From Ryuthela nishihirai (Eukaryota; Arthropoda; Arachnida; Araneae; Heptathelidae): a DNA stretch of 64,000 nt. Both the position numbers and the translations under genes were made by a program. Shown here piece by piece: positions 1 to 12,939 of this stretch (within the stretch, counting starts at the first letter, position 1; the number at the start of each line of letters is the position of its first letter). The stretch is taken from the NCBI GenBank assembly GCA_038380435.1, contig JAWZYU010000013.1:10677901-10741900 (forward strand), written 5' to 3'. The notes beneath the pieces were generated by a model that saw only the letters and a list, made by a program, of their open reading frames with translations, did no database searches and was not told where the DNA came from.

Positions 1-1800
1 CCCACTTAGCCATGACAGAATCCTCACCTTACCTTTTTTATCCTTCAATCCCTGTATACCTGTCCGTTTTCTACCACACAAAAACATTAATTATCTGGTA
101 CAGCTCTCTGCTGTTGTGCTGCCTAACTGCTTCCTCAGCTTTGTCAGCCAAGCCATCAAGCCAAAGATTCTTATCAGCAACTAACTGATCTTTTACAGGT
201 TTATTAAGTTCTCTGTAATGCTTTCTATTAGGACTAGTAGGGTATTGATTAAGGACATTCCTGCAGTTCTTCCTTTCCGAAATAAGCCCAAGTTCGTTAT
301 CACTCAGATAATTCTGTCTCTTCTGCTCCTTTTTTCTTAAAAGAGTACTGTTAGTGTCCAAAAAAAGCCTGTTAAATGATCCCATTCTTCCTCAACTTCA
401 GTAGTAAGCAAACCATGACTGTCATAATGACTAAGTAACCTATCATGGTAAGCTTTGGCTATAACTGGATCTTTCAGAACTTCAGTATTAAAAGTAAATT
501 TTTTAACCCTAGCACAACACTTTTTAAGTTTAAGTTGCAAGACACTTTTAACAAGGTAATGGTCAGATCCAATTTCAGCTCCCCTATATGTCCTGGTATT
601 CCTAACAGAACTAGCCCATTTGCTGTTAATTAATATATAATCAATCATATTCTTATGCAGCCCATCAGGTGAAACCCATGTGTACTTATGTATGTCGCGG
701 TGTTTGTAATAAGTGTTGGTTATTCTGAATCCATTGAGTTTACTTACCTGTAGGAGACGTTGCGCATTGCCATTGCAGCTACCAATACCAAAAGAGCCTA
801 TGGGTTGGGTTGTTTTACCTCTGAGCGGCACTTTTTTGCACACCATGGGCTAAATGGCCAGGTCACATGGACCCCGAAGGCTCAGAGAAGGTTGGGGGAG
901 GGGACCAGCTGGAACAGCTGTTGGGAGACAGATGGTAGCCTCCCGTCAAGGCCATCTAGCGTGTTCTTTAACGTGCATAGGGTATGGCTCTCCCGCACAC
1001 GGAGCCACTGCTTAACATCCCATCCGACGGACGGCGGCCTTTCCAAGCCCATCGGTCTCCCCTACTGACCGTGGGCAGGGCGTGGAATTTTGCGGAGATA
1101 AATCTCAACGCTGACCCAGCTGGGACTCGAACCTGGGAACTACAGATTACGAGCCTGGCGCGCTACCGACTGAGCCACCCCCGCCCCAAAAGAGCCTATG
1201 ACTCCTCCCCAAAGGTCAGAGTCAGTACCAACTTTGGCATTGAAGTCACCTAGAACAAGGGTAATATCTCCGTTTTTCACAGAATTCAAAATATCCTGAA
1301 GTTGTCCATAAAACCAATCCTTCTCATCCTCATCGGCATCCTCAGTGGGGGCATAACAGCAGATAATATTCAAGTCTTTAACACTTGTCTGAAATTTTGC
1401 TGTAAGAAACCTTTCATTAATGCACTCATATCCTAGAAGAGCATCACTAGCGTGTCTGCTGAGAAGCAGACCCACGCTTTGGTGATGCTTATTGTCGTCC
1501 CTCCCTGAAAAGAGAAATTTAAGATTATTTTTAAGAATCTGACCTTTATCTGTCCATCTGGTCTCTTGCAAACCAAGAATATCTAAATTATAATGGTGGA
1601 ATTCTTGTGTGAGGACATCAAGGGAAAAAGCAGAGTCCTCACATTCCAACTACCTATGGAGAGAAAATGGTTAGTGGGATGTTTAAAGAAACTGTATTTA
1701 TTGAGAGAGGGAATGCTGACAATATCAAACAGCCCCCTAATCGCAGACATGGGGCAAAGACCCGTTCCCCCACCACTAAAGGCTGAAGCCATCTACACTG
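1..1800 (-). mobile_element. RTE-like non-LTR retrotransposon, endonuclease part (broken, runs off left edge)
   Basis: Minus-strand pieces encode an APE-type (exonuclease-endonuclease-phosphatase) domain as in proteins annotated craniofacial development protein 2-like, i.e. the nicking domain of RTE-type LINEs. In order from high to low coordinates I see GSWNVRTL, LGLQETRW, CCYAPTED, LGDFNAKVG, IDYILI and GSDHYLV, so the catalytic Asn, Glu, Tyr, Asp/Asn and SDH motifs are all present. The frame is broken near 1645 and near 380, has stops below about 70, and is split by a SINE at 803-1185. The stretch at about 40-320 is similar to 33760-34020, the linker between endonuclease and reverse transcriptase. 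The reverse transcriptase would lie left of the window. Dead copy; the family call is from motifs only. Confidence 0.85.
803..1185 (-). mobile_element. tRNA-derived SINE, full length, inserted in the LINE
   Basis: On the minus strand the element starts with a tRNA-like head (A box TGGCTCAGTCGG, B box GGTTCGAGTCC), continues with a central domain and ends in a tail GGTAAAACAACCCAACC. It is bounded by a perfect 15-bp target-site duplication, CCAAAAGAGCCTATG, at 788-802 and 1186-1200. The duplication lies in the endonuclease ORF and codes for residues around GSFG on both sides. The insert plus one duplication is 398 bp, exactly the offset between the two ORF halves, so the LINE frame was continuous before insertion. 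Non-autonomous; presumably transcribed by RNA polymerase III and mobilised by a LINE. Confidence 0.93.
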
Positions 1801-2340
1801 GAAGACTTCCTCCAATGTAGAATTTGACGATGCCAGTTGAAGCAAAGAGTTCAGGTGCGATGACCTCTGCTCAGGATTATCCACCAGTTGATAAATATAT
1901 CCTGTGAATCTATTCACTTGGGGCTGTCAACCCACAAACAAACAGAAAACACAGCGGAAGATTTTCCCTCCACAGAAGCCCACCAGTGCAGCAAAATCAG
2001 GATTCATAATCAAGCTCAGAGCCATATATCTGTCCAGTCCAGTGGGTTTATATGTCAGCACCAGGACCCTGTATGGTTGACCACTCCTCAGCAGGGTAGA
2101 AAAAAAAAGAAAAGTAGCCATAGTTGTCCAGATCAATAGGCCACACTAATCTGGCAGCCCTCCCGTTCCGTTCACTTCCACAAGAGTATCTCTTTTGAAA
2201 GGTACTAACGGTCTGCACCATGAGAAAGCGGGGTCGGACATTAGGTGCTAGGCCTGGCCGGTTCTATGCATCATCACAGGGGATTGGTGCATAGCTATCC
2301 TTCCAGTGACTACCTAGCTACCATTTACAGACCATTAACA
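1801..2340 (-). mobile_element. Probable 5' untranslated/leader part of the same LINE
   Basis: The sequence continues without a visible boundary upstream (higher coordinates) of the endonuclease start and has no convincing ORF. An A-run followed by an AT-rich stretch at 2339-2366 may mark the edge. Assignment is by position only. Confidence 0.35.
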
Positions 2341-2457
2341 AAAAAAAAAAGATATATATATTTTTTACTAGAGACAACTAAACCAATGCAACAGTCAAAT
2401 TGAATTCGTCTTTCTATTGCAATCCTTCGTCCAAAATCACTCATCTAATCCTGGATC

Positions 2458-2843
2458 TTGAGTTGTTTTACCTATGAGCTGCACTTTTTTTGCACACCAT
2501 GGGCTAAATGGCCAGATCACACTGACTCCGAAGGCTCAGAGGGGGTTGGGGACCCATTGGAATAACTGTTGGGAGGCAGGTGGTAGCCTATCGTCAAGGC
2601 CATCCAGCATGTTCTTTAAGGTGCACAGGGTGTGGCTTTCCCGCACACGGGCCACGTCTTAACGTCCCATCCGACGGACGGCGGCCTTTCTAAGATGAAA
2701 GGGATGCGTTAATCTGTTTCCTAACCGTTATCCAGTGGGTCCCTTCCCCCCAACCTTCTCTGAACCCATGAGAGTCCTTCTGACCTGGCCGCTTAGCCCA
2801 TTTTGTGCAAAAAAGGTTGTCACTCACAGGTAAAACAACTCAA
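2458..2843. mobile_element. Two SINE 3' halves, head to head (foldback)
   Basis: 2458-2690 is a minus-strand SINE 3' part (tail at left, cut just after the CGGCCTTTC motif). 2711-2843 is a plus-strand SINE 3' part with its tail at right. The outer ends form an inverted repeat (TTGAGTTGTTTTACCT at 2458-2473, its complement at 2828-2843). Both carry TTGAGTTG where the other copies have TTGGGTTG. Confidence 0.8.
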
Positions 2844-4206
2844 CAAGAACAGATTATTTGGGATGTGAAGGAGGAGGAGGAGGAGAAGCACACGCCAGTC
2901 TCGTAACGAGTTTGTGTGCTAAATTTGTCGGATTGGAGATTTTCTATGTCGTGCCTCATCCTCAAAGATGACAAAGGAAATGTTATAAGGAGAATGATGC
3001 AATGCATCTGGTGAAAAACCTGTTGCGATTGGTTAACCTTGTCTGTGTCTTTATCACGTGACCAACGAATTAATTCACTGCCCAACAAACAATGTGCCAC
3101 TCAGCTTCGAAACAATCCAACTCAATTGTTGCCTCAGAATTAGGTTTTATTAAATATTAACCCTTTATTTTCTTATTTGGCTGATTACTGTTACCCAGGA
3201 CAGGACCTACAAAAACATTGAAGGGATGGGGGGGGGCGGCAACAACACAATGCAGCGGAAAAAAAGTAAAAGGACGGCCAAGGGACTGGATTTCCAATGC
3301 AGTAGAAGCCTCACATCCCCCGTTCCGTTTTGCAGACCTTTAAAAACTTCCTTTAAAAAAAGCATAAAACATAAGTAAGCTTAATACTTTTTCTTGCCTC
3401 TATTCATCTTGCTAACATTCTGAAAGGGGGGCCTTCCCTCCCCCTGGATCCGGCCCTTGCCTAATATAGAGGTACTACTTCGTTACGTTTAAAACAAATG
3501 AATATAAATATTTAAGAATAAAAGTTTAAAAAAAACTGTTTTGGATTCGAAATCACCGTCTCGCTGTTGAAATATTACTTTGAATTTATTTGTCGCTGTG
3601 CTTAAAATATTAATTTCCGGTCAGAGTTTCTGATCATTTGAATTGAATATTTTCCTAAAATATATTTTAAAGCAATATAAAATGGAAAGTATTTAAGCGT
3701 GCAATGTATTGTAAGATTTTGTGCATTAAAAAAAGTAATGTGCAGTGAAAAAGGAATTTTTGTGCAGTATTTTTTTTAATATACGCATTGTAAAATGCAT
3801 TTTGCCGCAGTGAAACATTTGAAAATGAAGAGGGAAATAAGAAAATCGACCGTTAACATTAGAGAAGTATTTTAAGAGAAAAAAAAAGCAGCAATTTAAA
3901 TGAAAGAAAATAAAAAAAATTATTTCGTAAAATTTGACCATTTTTCGATTTTTTTTATTTTCTAAATTCACTTGTAGAGCAAAAATAACTGCAACAAATC
4001 TCTTTTGAACAGTAAAACAATTAGCTAACTTTTTAAAAATTATTGATGTTTAAAAATTTTGAGCATTAAAAATTCTTGAGCAGTTCAAAACATTTACTGC
4101 AATTGCTGTAACACCATTCAAGTTGCAAAAAAATACGAGAATTTAAAAATAATTTCGTGCAGTTTTTTTAACTTTTGACCAGTTTAAAAATATTGTGCCA
4201 GAGAAA
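2844..4206. other. AT-rich intergenic DNA, no gene seen
   Basis: Contains a G-run near 3229, many A/T homopolymer runs from 3480 onward and short recurrent GTGCAGT/GCATT motifs, but no ORF that looks coding and no clear repeat boundary until the satellite starts. Confidence 0.5.
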
Positions 4207-7200
4207 ATTTTATATTCAATCCTCCTCATCAAGATAATAATGAAAGAGGACATGCTCGATCCCCATAACCCTGAAACTTTGCATGCATGTTAAGGACACT
4301 CTGAGGATCGGTAGCTGGGGATTATTTTATATTCAATCCTCCTCATCAAGATAATAATGAAAGAGGACATGCTCGATCCCCATAACCCTGAAACTTTGCA
4401 TGCATGTTAAGGACACTCTGAGGATCGGTAGCTGGGGATTATTTTATATTCAATCCTCCTCATCAAGATAATAATGAAAGAGGACATGCTCGATCCCCAT
4501 AACCCTGAAACTTTGCATGCATGTTAAGGACACTCTGAGGATCGGTAGCTGGGGATTATTTTATATTCAATCCTCCTCATCAAGATAATAATGAAAGAGG
4601 ACATGCTCGATCCCCATAACCCTGAAACTTTGCATGCATGTTAAGGACACTCTGAGGATCGGTAGCTGGGGATTATTTTATATTCAATCCTCCTCATCAA
4701 GATAATAATGAAAGAGGACATGCTCGATCCCCATAACCCTGAAACTTTGCATGCATGTTAAGGACACTCTGAGGATCGGTAGCTGGGGATTATTTTATAT
4801 TCAATCCTCCTCATCAAGATAATAATGAAAGAGGACATGCTCGATCCCCATAACCCTGAAACTTTGCATGCATGTTAAGGACACTCTGAGGATCGGTAGC
4901 TGGGGATTATTTTATATTCAATCCTCCTCATCAAGATAATAATGAAAGAGGACATGCTCGATCCCCATAACCCTGAAACTTTGCATGCATGTTAAGGACA
5001 CTCTGAGGATCGGTAGCTGGGGATTATTTTATATTCAATCCTCCTCATCAAGATAATAATGAAAGAGGATATGCTCGATCCCCATAACCCTGAAACTTTG
5101 CATGCATGTTAAGGACACTCTGAGGATCGGTAGCTGGGGATTATTTTATATTCAATCCTCCTCATCAAGATAATAATGAAAGAGGACATGCTCGATCCCC
5201 ATAACCCTGAAACTTTGCATGCATGTTAAGGACACTCTGAGGATCGGTAGCTGGGGATTATTTTATATTCAATCCTCCTCATCAAGATAATAATGAAAGA
5301 GGACATGCTCGATCCCCATAACCCTGAAACTTTGCATGCATGTTAAGGACACTCTGAGGATCGGTAGCTGGGGATTATTTTATATTCAATCCTCCTCATC
5401 TAGATAATAATGAAAGAGGACATGCTCGATCCCCATAACCCTGAATCTTTGCATGCATGTTAAGGACACTCTGAGGATCGGTAGCTGGGGATTATTTTAT
5501 ATTCAATCCTCCTCATCAAGATAATAATGAAAGAGGACATGCTCGATCCCCATAACCCTGAAACTTTGCATGCATGTTAAGGACACTCTGAGGATCGGTA
5601 GCTGGGGATTATTTTATATTCAATCCTCCTCATCAAGATAATAATGAAAGAGGACATGCTCGATCCCCATAACCCTGAAACTTTGCATGCATGTTAAGGA
5701 CACTCTGAGGATCGGTAGCTGGGGATTATTTTATATTCAATCCTCCTCATCAAGATAATAATGAAAGAGGACATGCTCGATCCCCATAACCCTGAAACTT
5801 TGCATGCATGTTAAGGACACTCTGAGGATCGGTAGCTGGGGATTATTTTATATTCAATCCTCCTCATCAAGATAATAATGAAAGAGGACATGCTCGATCC
5901 CCATAACCCTGAAACTTTGCATGCATGTTAAGGACACTCTGAGGATCGGTAGCTGGGGATTATTTTATATTCAATCCTCCTCATCAAGATAATAATGAAA
6001 GAGGACATGCTCGATCCCCATAACCCTGAAACTTTGCATGCATGTTAAGGACACTCTGAGGATGGGTAGCTGGGGATTATTTTATATTCAATCCTCCTCA
6101 TCAAGATAATAATGAAAGAGGACATGCTCGATCCCCATAACCCTGAAACTTTGCATGCATGTTAAGGACACTCTGAGGATCGGTAGCTGGGGATTATTTT
6201 ATATTCAATCCTCCTCATCTAGATAATAATGAAAGAGGACATGCTCGATCCCCATAACCCTGAAACTTTGCATGCATGTTAAGGACACTCTGAGGATCGG
6301 TAGCTGGGGATTATTTTATATTCAATCCTCCTCATCTAGATAATAATGAAAGAGGACATGCTCGATCCCCATAACCCTGAAACTTTGCATGCATGTTAAG
6401 GACACTCTGAGGATCGGTAGCTGGGGATTATTTTATATTCAATCCTCCTCATCAAGAAAATAATGAAAGAGGACATGCTCGATCCCCATAACCCTGAAAC
6501 TTTGCATATGTTAAGGACACTCTGAGGATCGGTAGCTGGGGATTATTTTATATTAAATCCTCCTCATCAAGATAATAATGAAAGAGGACATGCTCGATCC
6601 CCATAACCCTGAAACTTTCCATATGTTAAGGACACTCTGAGGATCGGTAGCTGGGGATTATTTTATATTCAATCCTCCTCATCAAGATAATAATGAAAGA
6701 GGACATGCTCGATCCCCATAACCCTGAAACTTTGCATGCATGTTAAGGACACTCTGAGGATCGGTAGCTGGTGATTATTTTATATTCAATCCTCCTCATC
6801 TAGATAATAATGAAAGAGAACATGCTCGATCCCCATAACCCTGAAACTTTGCATGCATGTTAAGGACACTCTGAGGATCGGTAGCTGGGGATTATTTTAT
6901 ATTCAATCCTCCTCATCAAGATAATAATGAAAGAGGACATGCTCGATCCCCATAACCCTGAAACTTTGCATGCATGTTAAGGACACTCTGAGGATCGGTA
7001 GCTGGGGATTATTTTATATTCAATCCTCCTCATCTAGATAATAATGAAAGAGGACATGCTCGATCCCCATAACCCTGAATCTTTGCATGCATGTTAAGGA
7101 CACTCTGAGGATCGGTAGCTGGGGATTATTTTATATTCAATCCTCCTCATCAAGATAATAATGAAAGAGGACATGCTCGATCCCCATAACCCTGAAACTT

Positions 7201-9355
7201 TGCATGCATGTCAAGGACACTCTGAGGATCGGTAGCTGGGGATTATTTTATATTCAATCCTCCTCATCAAGATAATAATAAAAGAGGACATGCTCGATCC
7301 CCATAACCCTGAAACTTTGCATGCATGTTAAGGACACTCTGAGGATGGGTAGCTGGGGATTATTTTATATTCAATCCTCCTCATCTAGATAATAATGAAA
7401 GAGGACATGCTCGATCCCCATAACCCTGAAACTTTGCATGCATGTTAAGGACACTCTGAGGATCGGTAGCTGGGGATTATTTTATATTCAATCCTCCTCA
7501 TCTAGATAATAATGAAAGAGGACATGCTCGATCCCCATAACCCTGAAACTTTGCATGCATGTTAAGGACACTCTGAGGATCGGTAGCTGGGGATTATTTT
7601 ATATTCAATCCTCCTCATCTAGATAATAATGAAAGAGGACATGCTCGATCCCCATAACCCTGAAACTTTGCATGCATGTTAAGGACACTCTGAGGATGGG
7701 TAGCTGGGGATTATTTTATATTCAATCCTCCTCATCAAGATAATAATGAAAGAGGACATGCTCGATCCCCATAACCCTGAAACTTTGCATGCATGTTAAG
7801 GAAACTCTGAGGATCGGTAGCTGGGGATTATTTTATATTCAATCCTCCTCATCAAGATAATAATGAAAGAGGACATGCTCGATCCCCATAACCCTGAAAC
7901 TTTGCATGCATGTTAAGGACACTCTGAGGATGGGTAGCTGGGGATTATTTTATATTCAATCCTCCTCATCAAGATAATAATGAAAGAGGACATGCTCGAT
8001 CCCCATAACCCTGAAACTTTGCATGCATGTTAAGGACACTCTGAGGATCGGTAGCTGGGGATTATTTTATATTCAATCCTCCTCATCTAGATAATAATGA
8101 AAGAGGACATGCTCGATCCCCATAACCCTGAAACTTTGCATGCATGTTAAGGACACTCTGAGGATCGGTAGCTGGGGATTATTTTATATTCAATCCTCCT
8201 CATCAAGATAATAATGAAAGAGGACATGCTCGATCCCCATAACCCTGAAACTTTGCATGCATGTTAAGGACACTCTGAGGATCGGTAGCTGGGGATTATT
8301 TTATATTCAATCCTCCTCATCTAGATAATAATGAAAGAGGACATGCTCGATCCCCATATCCCTGAATCTTTGCATGCATGTTAAGGACACTCTGAGGATC
8401 GGTAGCTGGGGATTATTTTATATTCAATCCTCCTCATCTAGATAATAATGAAAGAGGACATGCTCGATCCCCATAACCCTGAAACTTTGCATGCATGTTA
8501 AGGACACTCTGAGGATCGGTAGCTGGGGATTATTTTATATTCAATCCTCCTCATCAAGATAATAATGAAAGAGGACATGCTCGATCCCCATAACCCTGAA
8601 ACTTTGCATGCATGTTAAGGACACTCTGAGGATCGGTAGCTGGGGATTATTTTATATTCAATCCTCCTCATCAAGATAATAATGAAAGAGGACATGCTCG
8701 ATCCCCATAACCCTGAAACTTTGCATGCATGTTAAGGACACTCTGAGGATCGGTAGCTGGGGATTATTTTATATTCAATCCTCCTCATCAAGATAATAAT
8801 GAAAGAGGACATGCTCGATCCCCATAACCCTGAAACTTTGCATGCATGTTAAGGACACTCTGAGGATCGGTAGCTGGGGATTATTTTATATTCAATCCTC
8901 CTCATCAAGATAATAATGAAAGAGGATATGCTCGATCCCCATAACCCTGAAACTTTGCATGCATGTTAAGGACACTCTGAGGATCGGTAGCTGGGGATTA
9001 TTTTATATTCAATCCTCCTCATCAAGATAATAATGAAAGAGGACATGCTCGATCCCCATAACCCTGAAACTTTGCATGCATGTTAAGGACACTCTGAGGA
9101 TGGGTAGCTGGGGATTATTTTATATTCAATCCTCCTCATCAAGATAATAATGAAAGAGGACATGCTCGATCCCCATAACCCTGAAACTTTGCATGCATGT
9201 TAAGGACACTCTGAGGATCGGTAGCTGGTGATTATTTGATATTCAATCCTCCTCATCAAGATAATAATGAAAGAGGACATGCTCGATCCCCATAACCCTG
9301 AAACTTTGCATGCATGTTAAGGACACTCTGAGGATCGGTAGCTGGGGATTATTTT
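4207..9355. repeat. Satellite array, 117-bp unit, about 44 copies
   Basis: The unit beginning TATATTCAATCCTCCTCATC recurs every 117 bp (starts at 4211, 4328, 4445 ... 9238). The array is 5149 bp. Two units (near 6508 and 6619) are 2 bp short (GCATATG or CCATATG instead of GCATGCATG). Copies differ by a few recurrent substitutions only: CATCAAGAT or CATCTAGAT, GATCGGTAG or GATGGGTAG, CTGAAACTT or CTGAATCTT. No open frame runs through the unit. High homogeneity implies recent amplification or continuing homogenisation. The actual length may be compressed or expanded by assembly. Confidence 0.97.
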
Positions 9356-10281
9356 AACAATGATCCCATAGTTTGTGACATTTTGTTTTCAAAACTAAAA
9401 AAATTAACATTGAACAATATATTCGTATTCAGGAACGTTAAAGTGACATTTGGGATTTAATTTTTACATGGCCGACTCGGAAAGGGCTTTCAAATTGTTG
9501 CACAATTAAAGTTTAAAAATTAAAAATTTTAATTACTTATTCGAATATGAAATTTAACTTTTATAAGTCCTTATTTGATGTGGTCAAAAACTACGGAGAT
9601 TTAGGGTTTATCAGAAAAGTGAAATGAGACAAAAATTAAACACAAATCGTTTATTATTATTGTAAAAAATATAATTTAAATTACTGCATCTTACCGTAAT
9701 AACAACGAGGATAGCCAGACAAATCTAAGATTATCTACTTATACCTAAATTTATTTTATTTTTACGATTCTTTCAATGGAAATGTTTGAAATGTTTTTTC
9801 TTTAAATTTGTGAAAAAACTTTTAATGAAGAAAATTTAAAAAAAACTTTATTTACTCTTTTTCACTAAAATATTGCATAAAGGATATTGGTCGAAATTTA
9901 TATTTTAAATTTAGAAATTTTAATTTTTTAAAATTATATTTTTACATTAAATTTTTCATTAAAATATTATTGACATTGCATTGTTTGAAATGATTTTATT
10001 CCATTTTCTTTTTTTTTTTGCTTAAAGTGCTTTTCTAACCCTCTAACATTATTTTGCTAAGCATTTTAAATATTTCACTGCAACAAAATACATTTCATCT
10101 GTAAATGTCTATAAAATACTGGTCGAAGCTTTTTTTTCCGCACAGTATTTTTTAATGCTCAAATGTTTTTAATTTAATAAATTGTAAAAGAAATTAGTTA
10201 CTGCTGTCATTCATTTTACTTTTCAAAAAAGATTAAACTGCAATGTAATTTTTTTGCTTTACAAGTTAAAACGAACAAAAC
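9356..10281. other. AT-rich flank of the satellite, nothing coding seen
   Basis: Dominated by A/T runs with short CTGCAA, GCACAGT and TTTAAA motifs resembling those on the left flank (3700-4200). No ORF or TE motif recognised. Confidence 0.4.
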
Positions 10282-10980
10282 ATTTTACCCAACTGCACCC
10301 CACTCCGCAGGCAGTTGGTGAATTGTTTTTCTGCTTTACAAGTTAGAACAAAAAAAATTACATAATGGTCGCACTTCGATTTTTACTGTAAGAACTTCTT
10401 TCGACTGTTCAGTTAAATTGTTCCGTTATAATTCCAACCAAGTGTATCCAAGAACATTCCAATTCAACAGTCTAAAATGTCCGAAATGCAGAATCAACAA
10501 AGATCAACTAACTACCTTAAACTATTCCATTCGTTCCTAACTTATGATTCTCGCGAACTCGAGTCCTTGTTAACTGCGATCGAATGTTCGAGTCACTCGA
10601 CTATTACGAGTAGAGGATTCTTTGGTACAGAAATCGGCTGCTTTTCGTCTTCTTTCCACTCAATGCACGTGTTAATCTTGCTTCAAAAAGCAAGAAAATT
10701 CTCCATAGCAATTATCTAAGATAAATTTAAATCTTTCATTCGATCCGTAGCTATTATCCACGATGTTCGAGTTTAATTTTTTTCTAAACTAATACAGAGG
10801 TATTTCATCCGATTCAATCTCTAACATCATCACAGAGATCATGAATCATCAGCAGGCAACTTCAAGTTCATTATTGCATCAATAAGCAGCAGAAACGATA
10901 ACGAGTCTGGTATCGGACCCTGCTTTCCCCCCCACACACACACCTCCTCCCACCCCACCCCGCAGGCAGTTGGGTAAAAT
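10282..10980. mobile_element. Candidate short inverted-repeat element (~690 bp)
   Basis: ATTTTACCCAACTGC at 10282-10296 has an exact reverse complement at 10966-10980. The trimmed ends CCCAACTGC...GCAGTTGGG are each flanked by TA, as expected for a Tc1/mariner-like non-autonomous element. Next to each terminus lies a CCGCAGGCAGTTGG motif (10305-10318 and 10960-10973); the first can pair with the left arm into an 8-bp stem. An 80-codon plus-strand ORF at 10477-10719 has no recognisable feature. Could be chance; no second copy is seen in the window. Confidence 0.35.
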
Positions 10981-12939
10981 TTCAATTAACTGAGTCTTGC
11001 GAGGATGGGCTCCTTCGCTCCTGCTAACAGAAGAGAAAATTCGATCTCGTTTATGCTTCGCAACTAAATTTGAAACTAATTATTAAAAATAAAGTGCTCT
11101 GGTGGAAATTGGGACGGCAAAGGCGAGGGAGTTAAAAGCCTCCGGTTATCTACTTTTGACAAAAGTCGAAAAGCGACCACAACTGAGAGAATATTTCTTC
11201 CTCGCATTATGTAACAAGGTGGAAGAAGATTTTTTGACTCTTAGTTCAATGTACATTTGCTACTCTTGTTATTTCCAAAATATGTATCCGTTATTTTACT
11301 ACCACTTATCTGAGGTACTCTTCAAGTTCAATTTTCACCCTCTTATGAGACAAAGAAGCTCTTGAAGCGCAGACCAATGCTGAGGGAAAAATTCCCTTGG
11401 TGATGCCAAAGCAGCGAATACATCCGATGCCCCAAAGGGAACACTAGGTTGTCGAAAAAACACTTAACATTCCTTTGAACCATTAAGGGGAATTTTTGAT
11501 ACCTTTATAATGACGATGTAGCAATAGAATTGATTCAGTGTTTTTTAACCTTGTTCCTGATGAATGCCTTACAGAAATATCGATGATGATTTAATGATTT
11601 AACAATAAAGAAAAGCTAAAACTTTTTCAAAATGTAGAAAAGTACATTGAAGAGATTTTTAATGATATTGTTGGCTGTCAGAATACCCGGATGATGTCAT
11701 TGCTCATCGAGATAAATTTGCCTAAGTCAGGAGGCTTTCGATGCTGGTATAAAGCAGATTCGTCTGCACAGGATAATGCTTATTATGTGCATTAGAAGTG
11801 CTCCAGTAGCGAAACTCTTAGTTCGGTTCATTTGTTTCTTTCCAGAAGTTGCGTATTATTTTGGCGTGCGATCGCAAAAATTCGCAGTTAGTGCTTAAAA
11901 AAGCCAAACTTATTCTTTATAAACCCTTAGAATTTGTTATATGAAGTATCATTTTATTTGCATATTTATTAATCTTGCATGAGTTAAGTTTGCTTCTTTA
12001 TTAAGCAATAGTAGTTTTATATCACAGAGCATTATAGCTTTGAATCCACATTACGGCTTCAAGGTCTTCCGACATCCCGAAACTGCACACGTGGAGAGGT
12101 GAAGGAGGAATGGAATGCATTGCAACACCTTCCGTGCTTGGGGCGATGTCGCTGCATTTCAGGCAAATAAATGACACTTCGGTGAAGTCACTTTAAAATT
12201 CATGGCACTCGCCTAACCATCGCAATGATACATAGAGCGATGTCAGATTATTTGGGCGTGCTGAGCATAAATTGGGGCGAAATTGTTCTACAGAGGAATT
12301 GGATCGTAGGTCAGAGCTTCCCCTCCTCCAACTTTCCGTCTCTTCGGTAACTGCTTATAAAGGGTAGAAGATTGCTCGCGGCTGCGCTCACAGGTGAGTC
12401 AATCAAGGGTCGATCATGTGACCAGAGCCACCACGAGGAGAGAAAGAAAACTTTATTGGCAGAGCGAAAGTGCCGGGAATTGTTTCACTCAGCTCGAGGA
12501 ATGGCAGCAGTTGAAACTAAGAAAGAGATAATGACGATTCTGGGCTTCACGTCGCTTATGGATCTTTAGGAAAGTTCTTTCTCTTTTCTATTCTACCATT
12601 CTGGTTCGTGTTTCCTTTTTCTTTCGAGGCTCTATAGATCGAAATCAATAGCACATTTGCTTTTTATTCCCCCAGGTCATATTTTACTTTTGTCTTCAAA
12701 ATGAACCCCATATGTTCGAGAAATGTTCGTGATCCAGATTCACAGGAATTATTCTGATTTGTTCCATTACATGGAGAAGTGTGTATAGTCTGCCTTTATC
12801 CAGTCTCACATAAATCACGCGAGTTTCTAAATAAATGCTTTGAATGTGGTTGGTATCCACGGCGTTCCTGCTTGAAATTTTAAGAATCTGTGGAGACTGA
12901 AGGAAAACAGGAGCCTGAAAACTAAAATTTAGGTTTCAT
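10981..12939. other. Intergenic DNA without recognised gene
   Basis: Short ORFs only (for example 11102-11365 and 12372-12569, plus strand), with no motif I can name. No repeat boundary seen. Confidence 0.4.

Noticed and set aside
984..1253. Recurring ORFs beginning MALPHT or similar inside SINEs
   Set aside because: The same ORF appears in several SINE copies (also 29111-29338 and 39274-39477) simply because the SINE body lacks stops in that frame; SINEs are non-coding.
4207..9355. CRISPR-like array
   Set aside because: Units are contiguous tandem copies without unique spacers, in a eukaryotic context. The same holds for the 30-bp and 35-bp arrays.
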